Assembly: GCF_947179165.1 (NCBI RefSeq)
Contig: NC_077238.1
Location: forward strand, 374,501-438,500
Direction of reading: 5' to 3'
DNA: 64,000 nucleotides
Origin: Solanum dulcamara
Lineage: Eukaryota > Streptophyta > Magnoliopsida > Solanales > Solanaceae
This document shows, in pieces, positions 28,521 to 40,769 of this stretch. The notes beneath the pieces are model-generated. The model was not told where the DNA came from. It was given only the letters and a program-made list of their open reading frames with translations, and made no database searches. Position 1 is the first letter of the stretch. Every line of letters starts with the position of its first letter. Position numbers and translations under genes: made by a program.

Positions 28521-31500
28521 CAATAGCCCCAGAGGTGCATTAGAGAGGTTTGGAAGCATTTTATTGACAACGCAACAAGAATTAGGCTATTTTGCCAGTT
28601 TTTCGTGTGTGTTAGCCTACAAATTTTTTAGGTGCCGGGGGTCCGGGTTAACTTTTCTTGTATTCTTCTATAGTAGCGTGTGTAATGACCTAAGGAACTA
28701 CTCCAATAACCCCGGCGGCAGTTTAGAGGGGTTTAGGAGCATTTTATTGGCGACACAATAGGAATTAGGCGATTTTGCCAGTTTTTCATGTGTGTTAGCC
28801 CACATATTTTTTAGGTGGCGGGGGTCCGGTCGAATATTTCTTTAATTCTTCCATAGTAGCATCCGTAACGACCTAGGAAAAGACTCCAGTAGCTCCGATG
28901 ATGCTTTAGAAGGTTTTAGGAGCATTTTATTGGGGACACAATAGTATTAGACTATTTTGCTAGTTTTTCATGTGTGTTAGCCCACAAATATTTTAGGTGT
29001 CGGGCGTCCGGGTCAAATATTTTTGGATTCTTACATAATAGCATCCGTAATGACCTACGGAATGATTCTAGTAGCCTCGGAGATGCATTAGAGGGGTTTA
29101 GGAGCATTTTATTGGCGATGCAACAATAATTAGGCAATTTTGCCAGTTTTTTCTGTATGTTGGCCCACAGATTTTTTATGTGTTGGGGATCCATGACGAA
29201 TTTTCTTGGATTATTACATAGTAACATTCGTAACAACCTGAGGAACGACTCCACTAACCCCGACAGCGCTTTTGAAGGGTTTAGGAGCATTTTATTGGCA
29301 ACGCAATAGGAATTAGGTGATTTTGCCAGTTTTCATGTGTGTTAGCCCACAAATATTTTAGGTACTAGGGGTTTGGGTCGAATTTTCTTGGATTTTTCCA
29401 TAGTAGCGTCTGTAACGACGTGGGGAACGACTCTAGTAGCCCCGACAGTTCTTTAGAGGGGTTTAGAAGCACTTTGTTGGCAATGCAATACGAATTAGGC
29501 GATTTTGTCAGTTTTTCGTGTGTGTTAGCCCATGAATGTTTTAGGTGCCCGGGGTACAGGTCGAATTTTCTTGGATTCTTCCATAGAAGCATCCGTAATG
29601 ACCTAGAAAATGATTCTAGTAGCCCCAGTGGCACTTTAGAGGGGTTAAGGAGCATTTTATTGGCGACGCAATAGGAATTAGGCAATTTTGCCAGTTCTTT
29701 GTGTGTGTTAGCCCATGGATTTTTTATGTGTCGCGGTTTGGGTCAAAGTTTCTTAGATTCTACCATAGTAGCATCCGTAACGACCTGGGGAATGACTCCA
29801 GTAGCCTGGGCAGTGCTTTACAGTGGTTCTGGAGTAATGTATTGGTGACAAAATAGGAATTATGAAATAGCCCCGGCGGTGTGTTAGAAGGGCTTAGTAC
29901 CATTTTATTGGCGACGCAATAGGAATTATGCAATTTTACTAGTTTTTCGTGTGTGTTAGCCCACAGATTCTTTAGGTGCTGGGAATACGGGTCTAATTTT
30001 CTTGGATTTCTTCCATAGTATCATCCGTAACGACCTAGGGAACCACTCCAGTAGCCCCGACAACACTTTGGAAGGATTTAGGAGCATTTTATTGGCGACT
30101 CAATAGGAATTAGGTAATTTTACCAATTTTTCGTGTGTGTTAGCCCATGCATTTTTTAGGTACCAAGGGTACGGGTCGAATTTTCATGGATTCTTCCCTC
30201 GTAGTTTCCATAACAACATGGGAACGACTCAAGTAGACTCGACGGCGCTTTAGAGGAGTTTAAGAGAATTTTATTGGCAACACAATAGGAATTAAGCGAT
30301 TTTGCCAGTTTTTTGTGTGTGGTATCCCATGGATTTTTTAGGTGTCGGGGGTCCAGGGTCAAATTTTCTTAGATTCTTCCATAGTATCTTCCGTAATGAC
30401 CTGGGAACGACTCTAGTATCCCCAGTGACGCTTAAGAGGGGTTTACGAGCATTTTATTAGCAACGCAATAGGAATTAGGCTATTTTGCTAGTTTTTTGTA
30501 TGTGTTAGCCTAGAGATTTTTTAGGTGTCGGGGGTACGAGTTGAATTTTTTTAATCTTCCACAGTAGCGTCCGTAACGACCAAGGGAATGATTCCAGTAG
30601 CCCCGGAGACGCATTAGAGGTGTTTAGGAGCATTTTCTTGGCGACACAATAGGAATTAGGCAATTTTGCCAGTTGTTCGTGTGTTAGCCCACAAAATGTT
30701 TAGGTGCCGGGGCTCCAGGTCGAATTTTCTTGGATTATTCTATTATAGCGTCCATAACAACCTGTAGAATGACCCCGATGGTGCTTTAGAGGGGTTTAGG
30801 AGCATTTTATTGATGACAAAATAGGAATTAGGCGATTTTGCCCATTGTTTGTGTGTGTTAGCCCATGGATTTTTAAGGTGCCGGGGGTCCGAGTCGAAAT
30901 TCTTTGGATTTTCCTATAGTAGCATCTGTAACAACCAGTAGCCCCGATGGTACTTTAGAGGGGTTTTGGAGCATTTTATTGGCGATGAAATATGAATTAG
31001 GTGATTTTGCCAGTTTTTTCGTGTGTGTTAGCCCATTGATTTTTTAGGTACCGAGTGTCCGGGTTGAATTTTCATGGATTCTTCCATTGTAGCATACATA
31101 ACGACATGGGGAATGACTCCAGTAGCTCCGGCGGCGCTTTAGAGGGGTTTAAGAGAATTTTATTGGCAACACAATAGGATTTAGGCGATTTTGCCAGTTT
31201 TTCATGTGTCTTAGCGCACGAATTTTTTAGGTGTAGGAGATTAAGTAAATTTTCTTGGATTCTTCCATAGAAGCGTCTGTAACGACCTAGGGAATGACTT
31301 CAGTAGCCAAGGCGGAGCTTTAGAGAGTTTTAGGAGCATTTTATTGGCGATGCATTAGGAATTAGGCAATTTTGCCCATTTTTCGCGTGTGTTAGCCCAT
31401 AGATTTTTAATGTGCCGGGGGTCTGGGTTGAGTTTTCTTGGATTTTTCCATAGTAGCATCCGTAACGACCTAGGAAATAATTCTAGTATCCCCGGCGGTG

Positions 31501-32581
31501 CTTTAGAGGGGTTTTGGAGTATTTTATTGGCGATGAAATATGAATAAGGTGATTTTGCCTATTTTTTTGTGTGTGTTAGCCCATGGATTTTTTAGTTTCC
31601 GAGGGTCCGGGTTAAATTTTCATGGATTCTTCCATCGTAGAGTCCATAACAACATGGGGAACGACTCCAGTAGACCCGATGGCGCTTTAGAGGGGTTTAA
31701 GAGAATTTTATTGGCGACACAACAGAAATTAGGAGATTTTGCTACTTTTTTGTGTGTGTTACCCCACAGATATTTTAGGTGTCGGGGGTCCAGGTCGAAT
31801 TTTCTTGGATTCTTCCATAGCATCTTCCGTATCGACCTGGGGAATGACTCTAGTAGCCCCAGTAGCGCTTTAGAGGGGTTTAGGAGCATTTTATTAGCGA
31901 CGCAATAGGAATTAGGCAATTTTGCCAGTTTTTTGTATGTGTTAGCCTTGAGATTTTTTAGGTGTCGGGGGTCCGGGTCGAATTTTGTTTTATTCTTCCA
32001 TATTAGCATCCGTAACGACCTAGGGAATGACTCCAGTAGCTCAGGAGGCACATTAGGGGTGTTTAGGAGAATTTTATTGGCGACAAAACAAGAATTAGGC
32101 AATTTTGCCAGGTTTTTGTGTATTAGCCCATAGATTTTGTAGGTGTCGGGGGTCCAGGTCAATATTTCTTGGATTCTTCCATAGTATCGTCTGTATTGAC
32201 TTGGGGAATGACTCCAATAGACCCAGCGGCGCTTTAGAATGGTTTAGGAGCATTTTATTTACAACGCAATAGGAAATTAGGCGATTTTGCCAAGTTTTCG
32301 TGTATGTTACCCTACGGATTTTTTAGGTGCCAGAGGTCCGAGTGAAAATTTCTTGAAATCTTTCATAGTAGAGTCTGTAACGACATGGGGAACGACTCCA
32401 GTAGCTCCGGCGGCGCTTTAAAGAGGTTTAGGAGCATTTTATTGGTGACGAAATAGGAATTTGGCGATTTTGCCAGTTTTTCGTGTGTGTTAGCCCACAT
32501 ATTTTTTAGGTGCAGGGGGTCCGGGTTGAATTTTCTTGGATTATGCAATAGTAGCGTCTGTAACGACCTAGGAAACGACTC
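28521..32581. repeat. 4.06 kb satellite higher-order repeat, copy A
   Basis: First of three long units. The box CAATAGCCCC followed by a GGTGCATTAGAGAGG variant lies at 28521, 32582, 36641 and 40699, with spacings 4061, 4059 and 4058. The unit contains several shortened monomers, including a deletion junction near 29871 (GGAATTATGAAATAGCCCCG), shared by all copies. Copy A is a little more divergent than B and C are from each other. Confidence 0.92.
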
Positions 32582-35500
32582 CAATAGCCCCGGAGGTGCA
32601 TTAGAGAGGTTTGGAAGCATTTTATTGACAACGCAACAAGAATTAGGCTATTTTGCCAATTTTTCGTGTGTGCCTACAAATATTTTAGGTGTCGGGGGTC
32701 CGGGTTAACTTTTCTTGTATTCTTCAATAGTAGCGTGTGTAATGACCTAAGGAACTACTCCAATAACCCCGGTGGCACTTTAGAGGGGTTTAGGAGCATT
32801 TTATTGGCGATGCAATAGGAATTAGGCGATTTTGCCAGTTTTTCATGTGTGTTAGCCCACATATTTTTTAGGTGGCGGGGGTCCGGTCGAATATTTCTTT
32901 AATTCTTCCATAGTAGCATCCGTAACAACCTAAGAAAAGACTCCAGTAGCCCCGATGATGCTTTAGAAGGTTTTAGGAGCATTTTATTGGGGACACAATA
33001 GTATTAGACTATTTTGCTAGTTTTTCATGTGTGTTAGCCCACAGATATTTTAGGTGTCGGGCGTCCGGGTCAAATATTTTTGGATTCTTACATAATAGCA
33101 TCCGTAACGACCTACGGAATGATTCCAGTAGCCCCGGAGATGAATTAGAGGGGTTTAGGAGCATTTTATTGGCGATGCAACAATTATTAGGCAATTTTGC
33201 CAGTTTTTTCTGTATGTTGGCCCACAGATTTTTTATGTGTTGGGGATCCATGATGAATTTTCTTGGATTATTAAATAGTAACATTCGTAACGACCTGAGG
33301 AATGACTCCAGTAACCCCGACAGCGCTTTAGAAGGGTTTAGAAGCATTTTATTGGCAACGCAATATGAATTAGGTGATTTTGCCAGTTTTCATGTGTGTT
33401 AGCCCACAAATATTTTAGGTACTAGGGGTTTGGGTCGAATTTTCTTGGATTTTTCCATAGTAGCGTCTGTAACGACGTAGGGAACGACTCTAGTAGCCCC
33501 GGTAGTTCTTTAGAGGGGTTTAGAAGCACTTTGTTGGCAATGCAATACGAATTAGTCGATTTTGCCAGTTTTTCGTGTGTGTTAGCCCATGAATGTTTTA
33601 GGTGCCCGGGGTACAGGTCGAATTTTCTTGGATTCTTCCATAGAAGCATCCGTAATGACCTAGAAAATGATTCCAGTAGCCCTAGTGGCACTTTAGAGGG
33701 TTTAAGGAGCATTTTATTGGCGACGCAATAGGAATTAGGCAATTTTGCCAGTTCTTTATGTGTGTTAGCCCATGGATTTTTTATGTGTCGCGGTTTGGGT
33801 CAAAGTTTCTTGGATTCTACCATAGTAGCATCCGTAACGACCTGGGGAATGACTCCAGTAGCCTGGGCAGTGCTTTACAGTGGTTCTGGAGTAATGTATT
33901 GGTGACAAAATAGGAATTATGAAATAGCCCCGGCGGTGTGTTAGAAGGGTTTAGGACCATTTTATTGGCGACGCAATAGGAATTATGCAATTTTGCTAGT
34001 TTTTCGTGTGTGTTAGCCCACAGATTCTTTAGGTGCTGGGAATACGGGTCTAATTTTCTTTGATTTCTTCCATAGTATCATCCGTAACGACTTAAGGAAC
34101 CACTCCAGTAGCCCCGACAGCACTTTGGAAGGATTTAGGAGTATTTTATTGGCGACGCAATAGGAATTAGGCAATTTTACCAATTTTTCGTGTGTGTTAG
34201 CACATGAATTTTTTAGGTACCAAGGGTACGGGTCAAATTTTCATGGATTCTTCCCTCGTAGTTTCCATAACGACATGGGAATGACTCAAGTAGCCTCGAC
34301 GGCGCTTTAGAGGAGTTTAAGAGAATTTTATTGGCAACACAATAGGAATTAAGCGATTTTGCCAGTTTTTTGTGTGTGTTATCCCATGGATTTTTTAGGT
34401 GTCGGGGGTCCAGGGTCAAATTTTCTTAGATTCTTCCATAGTATCTTCCGTAATGACCTAGGAACGACTCTAGTATCCCCAGTGACGCTTAAGAGGGGTT
34501 TACGAGCATTTTATTAGCGACGCAATAGGAATTAGGCTATTTTGCTAGTTTTTTGTATGTGTTAGCCTAGAGATTTTTTAGGTGTCGGGGGTACGAGTTG
34601 AATTTTTTTTAATCTTCCACAGTAGCGTCCGTAACGACCAAGGGAACGACTCCAGTAGCCCCGGAGGTGCATTAGAGGTGTTTAGGAGCATTTTCTTGGC
34701 GACACAATAGGAATTAGGCAATTTTGCCAGTTGTTCGTGTGTTAGCCCACAAAATGTTTAGGTGCCCGGGGCTCCAGGTCGAATTTTCTTGGATTATTCT
34801 ATTATAGCGTCCATAACAACCTGTAGAATGACCCCGATGGTGCTTTAGAGGGGTTTAGGATCATTTTATTGATGACAAAATAGGAATTAGGCGATTTTGC
34901 CCATTGTTCGTGTATGTTAGCCCATGGATTTTTAAGGTGCCGGGGGTCCGGGTCGAAATTCTTTAGATTTTCCTATAGTAGCATCTGTAACAACCAGTAG
35001 CCCCGATGGTACTTTAGAGGGGTTTTGGAGCATTTTATTGGCGATGAAATATGAATTAGGTGATTTTGCCAGTTTTTTCGTGTGTGTTAGCCCATTGATT
35101 TTTTAGGTACCGAGGGTCCGGGTTGAATTTTCATGGATTCTTCCATCGTAGCATACATAACGACATGGGGAACGACTCCAGTAGCTCCGGCGGCGCTTTA
35201 GAGGGGTTTAAGAGAATTTTATTGGCAACACAATAGGATTTAGGCGATTTTGCCAGTTTTTCATGTGTCTTAGCGCACGAATTTTTTAGGTGTAGGAGAT
35301 TAAGTAAATTTTCTTGGATTCTTCAATAGAAGCGTCTGTAACGACCTAGGGAATGACTTCAGTAGCCAAGGCGGAGCTTTAGAGAGTTTTAGGAGCATTT
35401 TATTGGCGATGCATTAGGAATTAGGCAATTTTGCCCATTTTTCGCGTGTGTTAGCCCATAGATTTTTAATGTGCCGGGGGTCTGGGTTGAGTTTTCTTGG

Positions 35501-36640
35501 ATTTTTCCATAGTAGCATCCGTAACGACCTAGGAAATAATTCTAGTATCCCCGGCGGTGCTTTAGAGGGGTTTTGGAGTATTTTATTGGCGATGAAATAT
35601 GAATAAGGTGATTTTGCCTATTTTTTTGTGTGTGTTAGCCCATGGATTTTTTAGTTTCCGAGGGTCCGGGTTAAATTTTCATGGATTCTTCCATCGTAGA
35701 GTCCATAACAACATGGGGAACGACTCCAGTAGACCCGATGGCGCTTTAGAGGGGTTTAAGAAAATTTTATTGGCGACACAACAGAAATTAGGAGATTTTG
35801 CTACTTTTTTGTGTGTGTTACCCCACAGATATTTTAGGTGTCGGGGGTCCAGGTCGAATTTTCTTGGATTGTTCCATAGCATCTTCCGTATCGACCTGGG
35901 GAATGACTCTAGTAGCCCCAGTAGCGCTTTAGAGGGGTTTAGGAGCATTTTATTAGCGACGCAATAGGAATTAGGCAATTTTGCCAGTTTTTTGTATGTG
36001 TTAGCCTTGAGATTTTTTAGGTGTCGGGGGTCCGGGTCGAATTTTGTTTTATTCTTCCATATTAGCATCCGTAACGACCTAGGGAATGACTCCAGTAGCT
36101 CAGGAGGCACATTAGGGGTGTTTAGGAGAATTTTATTGGCGACAAAACAAGAATTAGGCAATTTTGCCAGGTTTTTGTGTGTTAGCCCATAGATTTTGTA
36201 GGTGTCGGGGGTCCAGGTCAATATTTCTTGGATTCTTCCATAGTATCGTCTGTATTGACTTGGGGAATGACTCCAATAGACCCAGCGGCACTTTAGAATG
36301 GTTTAGGAGCATTTTATTTACAACGCAATAGGAAATTAGGCGATTTTGCCAAGTTTTCGTGTATGTTACCCTACGGATTTTTTAGGTGCCAGAGGTCCGA
36401 GTGAAAATTTCTTGAAATCTTTCATAGTAGAGTCTGTAACGACATGGGGAACGACTCCAGTAGCTCCGGCGGCGCTTTAAAGAGGTTTAGGAGCATTTTA
36501 TTGGTGACGAAATAGGAATTTGGCGATTTTGCCAGTTTTTCGTGTGTGTTAGCCCACATATTTTTTAGGTGCAGGGGGTCCGGGTTGAATTTTCTTGGAT
36601 TATGCAATAGTAGCGTTTGTAACGACCTAGGAAACGACTC
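32582..36640. repeat. 4.06 kb satellite higher-order repeat, copy B
   Basis: Second unit, offset 4059 bp from copy C and nearly identical to it. Shared truncated-monomer junctions appear near 33925 and 37984. B and C share variants absent from A, for example GCCCCGGTAGTTC near 33497 and 37556 where A has GCCCCGACAGTTC. Confidence 0.93.
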
Positions 36641-39600
36641 CAATAGCCCCGGAGGTGCATTAGAGAGGTTTGGAAGCATTTTATTGACAACGCAACAAGA
36701 ATTAGGCTATTTTGCCAATTTTTCGTGTGTGCCTACAAATATTTTAGGTGTCGGGGGTCCGGGTTAACTTTTCTTGTATTCTTCAATAGTAGCGTGTGTA
36801 ATGACCTAAGGAACTACTCCAATAACCCCGGCGGCACTTTAGAGGGGTTTAGGAGCATTTTATTGGCGATGCAATAGGAATTAGGCGATTTTGCCAGTTT
36901 TTCATGTGTGTTAGCCCACATATTTTTTAGGTGGCGGGGGTCCGGTCGAATATTTCTTTAATTCTTCCATAGTAGCATCCGTAACAACCTAGGAAAAGAC
37001 TCCAGTAGCCCCGATGATGCTTTAGAAGGTTTTAGGAGCATTTTATTGGGGACACAATAGTATTAGACTATTTTGCTAGTTTTTCATGTGTGTTAGCCCA
37101 CAGATATTTTAGGTGTCGGGCGTCCGGGTCAAATATTTTTGGATTCTTACATAATAGCATCCGTAACGACCTACGGAATGATTCCAGTAGCCCCGGAGAT
37201 GAATTAGAGGGGTTTAGGAGCATTTTATTGGCGATGCAACAATTATTAGGCAATTTTGCCAGTTTTTTCTGTATGTTGGCCCACAGATTTTTTATGTGTT
37301 GGGGATCCATGACGAATTTTCTTGGATTATTAAATAGTAACATTCGTAACGACCTGAGGAATGACTCCAGTAACCCCGACAGCGCTTTAGAAGGGTTTAG
37401 AAGCATTTTATTGGCAACGCAATATGAATTAGGTGATTTTGCCAGTTTTCATGTGTGTTAGCCCACAAATATTTTAGGTACTAGGGGTTTGGGTCGAATT
37501 TTCTTGGATTTTTCCATAGTAGCGTCTGTAACGACGTAGGGAACGACTCTAGTAGCCCCGGTAGTTCTTTAGAGGGGTTTAGAAGCACTTTGTTGGCAAT
37601 GCAATACGAATTAGTCGATTTTGCCAGTTTTTCGTGTGTGTTAGCCCATGAATGTTTTAGGTGCCCGGGGTACAGGTCGAATTTTCTTGGATTCTTCCAT
37701 AGAAGCATCCGTAATGACCTAGAAAATGATTCCAGTAGCCCTAGTGGCACTTTAGAGGGTTTAAGGAGCATTTTATTGGCGACGCAATAGGAATTAGGCA
37801 ATTTTGCCAGTTCTTTATGTGTGTTAGCCCATGGATTTTTTATGTGTCGCGGTTTGGGTCAAAGTTTCTTGGATTCTACCATAGTAGCATCCGTAACGAC
37901 CTGGGGAATGACTCCAGTAGCCTGGGCAGTGCTTTACAGTGGTTCTGGAGTAATGTATTGGTGACAAAATAGGAATTATGAAATAGCCCCCGGCGGTGTG
38001 TTAGAAGGGTTTAGGACCATTTTATTGGCGACGCAATAGGAATTATGCAATTTTGCTAGTTTTTCGTGTGTGTTAGCCCACAGATTCTTTAGGTGCTGGG
38101 AATACGGGTCTAATTTTCTTTGATTTCTTCCATAGTATCATCCGTAACGACTTAAGGAACCACTCCAGTAGCCCCGACAGCACTTTGGAAGGATTTAGGA
38201 GTATTTTATTGGCGACGCAATAGGAATTAGGCAATTTTACCAATTTTTCGTGTGTGTTAGCACATGAATTTTTTAGGTACCAAGGGTACGGGTCAAATTT
38301 TCATGGATTCTTCCCTCGTAGTTTCCATAACGACATGGGAATGACTCAAGTAGCCTCGACGGCGCTTTAGAGGAGTTTAAGAGAATTTTATTGGCAACAC
38401 AATAGGAATTAAGCGATTTTGCCAGTTTTTTGTGTGTGTTATCCCATGGATTTTTTAGGTGTCGAGGGTCCAGGGTCAAATTTTCTTAGATTCTTCCATA
38501 GTATCTTCCGTAATGACCTAGGAACGACTCTAGTATCCCCAGTGACGCTTAAGAGGGGTTTACGAGCATTTTATTAGCGACGCAATAGGAATTAGGCTAT
38601 TTTGCTAGTTTTTTGTATGTGTTAGCCTAGAGATTTTTTAGGTGTCGGGGGTACGAGTTGAATTTTTTTTAATCTTCCACAGTAGCGTCCGTAACGACCA
38701 AGGGAACGACTCCAGTAGCCCCGGAGGTGCATTAGAGGTGTTTAGGAGCATTTTCTTGGCGACACAATAGGAATTAGGCAATTTTGCCAGTTGTTCGTGT
38801 GTTAGCCCACAAAATGTTTAGGTGCCGGGGCTCCAGGTCGAATTTTCTTGGATTATTCTATTATAGCGTCCATAACAACCTGTAGAATGACCCCGATGGT
38901 GCTTTAGAGGGGTTTAGGATCATTTTATTGATGACAAAATAGGAATTAGGCGATTTTGCCCATTGTTCGTGTATGTTAGCCCATGGATTTTTAAGGTGCC
39001 GGGGGTCCGGGTCGAAATTCTTTAGATTTTCCTATAGTAGCATCTGTAACAACCAGTAGCCCCGATGGTACTTTAGAGGGGTTTTGGAGCATTTTATTGG
39101 CGATGAAATATGAATTAGGTGATTTTGCCAGTTTTTTCGTGTGTGTTAGCCCATTGATTTTTTAGGTACCGAGGGTCCGGGTTGAATTTTCATGGATTCT
39201 TCCATCGTAGCATACATAACGACATGGGGAACGACTCCAGTAGCTCCGGCGGCGCTTTAGAGGGGTTTAAGAGAATTTTATTGGCAACACAATAGGATTT
39301 AGGCGATTTTGCCAGTTTTTCATGTGTCTTAGCGCACGAATTTTTTAGGTGTAGGAGATTAAGTAAATTTTCTTGGATTCTTCAATAGAAGCGTCTGTAA
39401 CGACCTAGGGAATGACTTCAGTAGCCAAGGCGGAGCTTTAGAGAGTTTTAGGAGCATTTTATTGGCGATGCATTAGGAATTAGGCAATTTTGCCCATTTT
39501 TCGCGTGTGTTAGCCCACAGATTTTTAATGTGCCGGGGGTCTGGGTTGAGTTTTCTTGGATTTTTCCATAGTAGCATCCGTAACGACCTGGGAAACAATT

Positions 39601-40699
39601 CCAGTATCCCCGGTGGTGCTTTAGAGGGTTTTTGGAGTATTTTATTGGCGATGAAATATGAATAAGGTGATTTTGCCTGTTTTTTTGTGTGTGTTAGCCC
39701 ATGGATTTTTTAGTTTCCGAGGGTCCGGGTTAAATTTTCATGGATTCTTCCATCGTAGAGTCCATAACAACATGGGGAACGACTCCAGTAGACCCGATGG
39801 CGCTTTAGAGGGGTTTAAGAGAATTTTATTGGCGACACAACAGAAATTAGGAGATTTTGCTACTTGTTTGTGTGTGTTACCCCATAGATATTTTAGGTGT
39901 CGGGGGTCCAGGTCGAATTTTCTTGGATTCTTCCATAGCATCTTCCGTATCGACCTGGGGAATGACTCTAGTAGCCCCAGTAGCGCTTTAGAGGGGTTTA
40001 GGAGCATTTTATTAGCGACGCAATAGGAATTAGGCAATTTTGCCAGTTTTTTGTATGTGTTAGCCTTGAGATTTTTTAGGTGTCGGGGGTCCGGGTCGAA
40101 TTTTGTTTTATTCTTCCATATTAGCATCCGTAATGACCTAGGGAATGACTCCAGTAGCTCAGGAGGCACATTAGGGGTGTTTAGGAGAATTTTATTGGCG
40201 ACAAAACAAGAATTAGGCAATTTTGCCAGGTTTTTGTGTGTTAGCCCATAGATTTTGTAGGTGTCGGGGGTCCAGGTCAATATTTCTTGGATTCTTCCAT
40301 AGTATCATCTGTATCGACTTGGGGAATGACTCCAATAGACCCGGCGGCGCTTTAGAATGGTTTAGGAGCATTTTATTTGCAACGCAATAGGAATTAGGCG
40401 ATTTTGCCAAGTTTTCGTGTATGTTACCCCACAGATTTTTTAGGTGCCGGGGGTCCGGGTGAAAATTTCTTGAATTCTTTCATAGTAGAGTCTGTAACGA
40501 CATGGGGAACGACTCCAGTAGCCCCGGCGGCGCTTTAAAGAGGTTTAGGAGCATTTTATTGGTGACGAAATAGGAATTTGGCGATTTTGCCAGTTTTTCG
40601 TGTGTGTTAGCCCACATATTTTTTAGGTGCAGGGGGTCCGGGTTGAATTTTCTTGGATTATGCAATAGTAGCGTCTGTAACGACCTAGGAAACGACTCC
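36641..40699. repeat. 4.06 kb satellite higher-order repeat, copy C
   Basis: Third unit. It is near-identical to copy B until about 39500, where scattered differences begin. After 40699 the next unit starts but matches only about 70 bp (to about 40770) before ordinary divergent monomers take over, so the amplified tract ends there. Confidence 0.93.
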
Positions 40700-40769
40700 A
40701 ATAGCCCCGGAGGTGCATTAGAGAGGTTTGGAAGCATTTTATTGACAACGCAACAAGAATTAGGCTATT

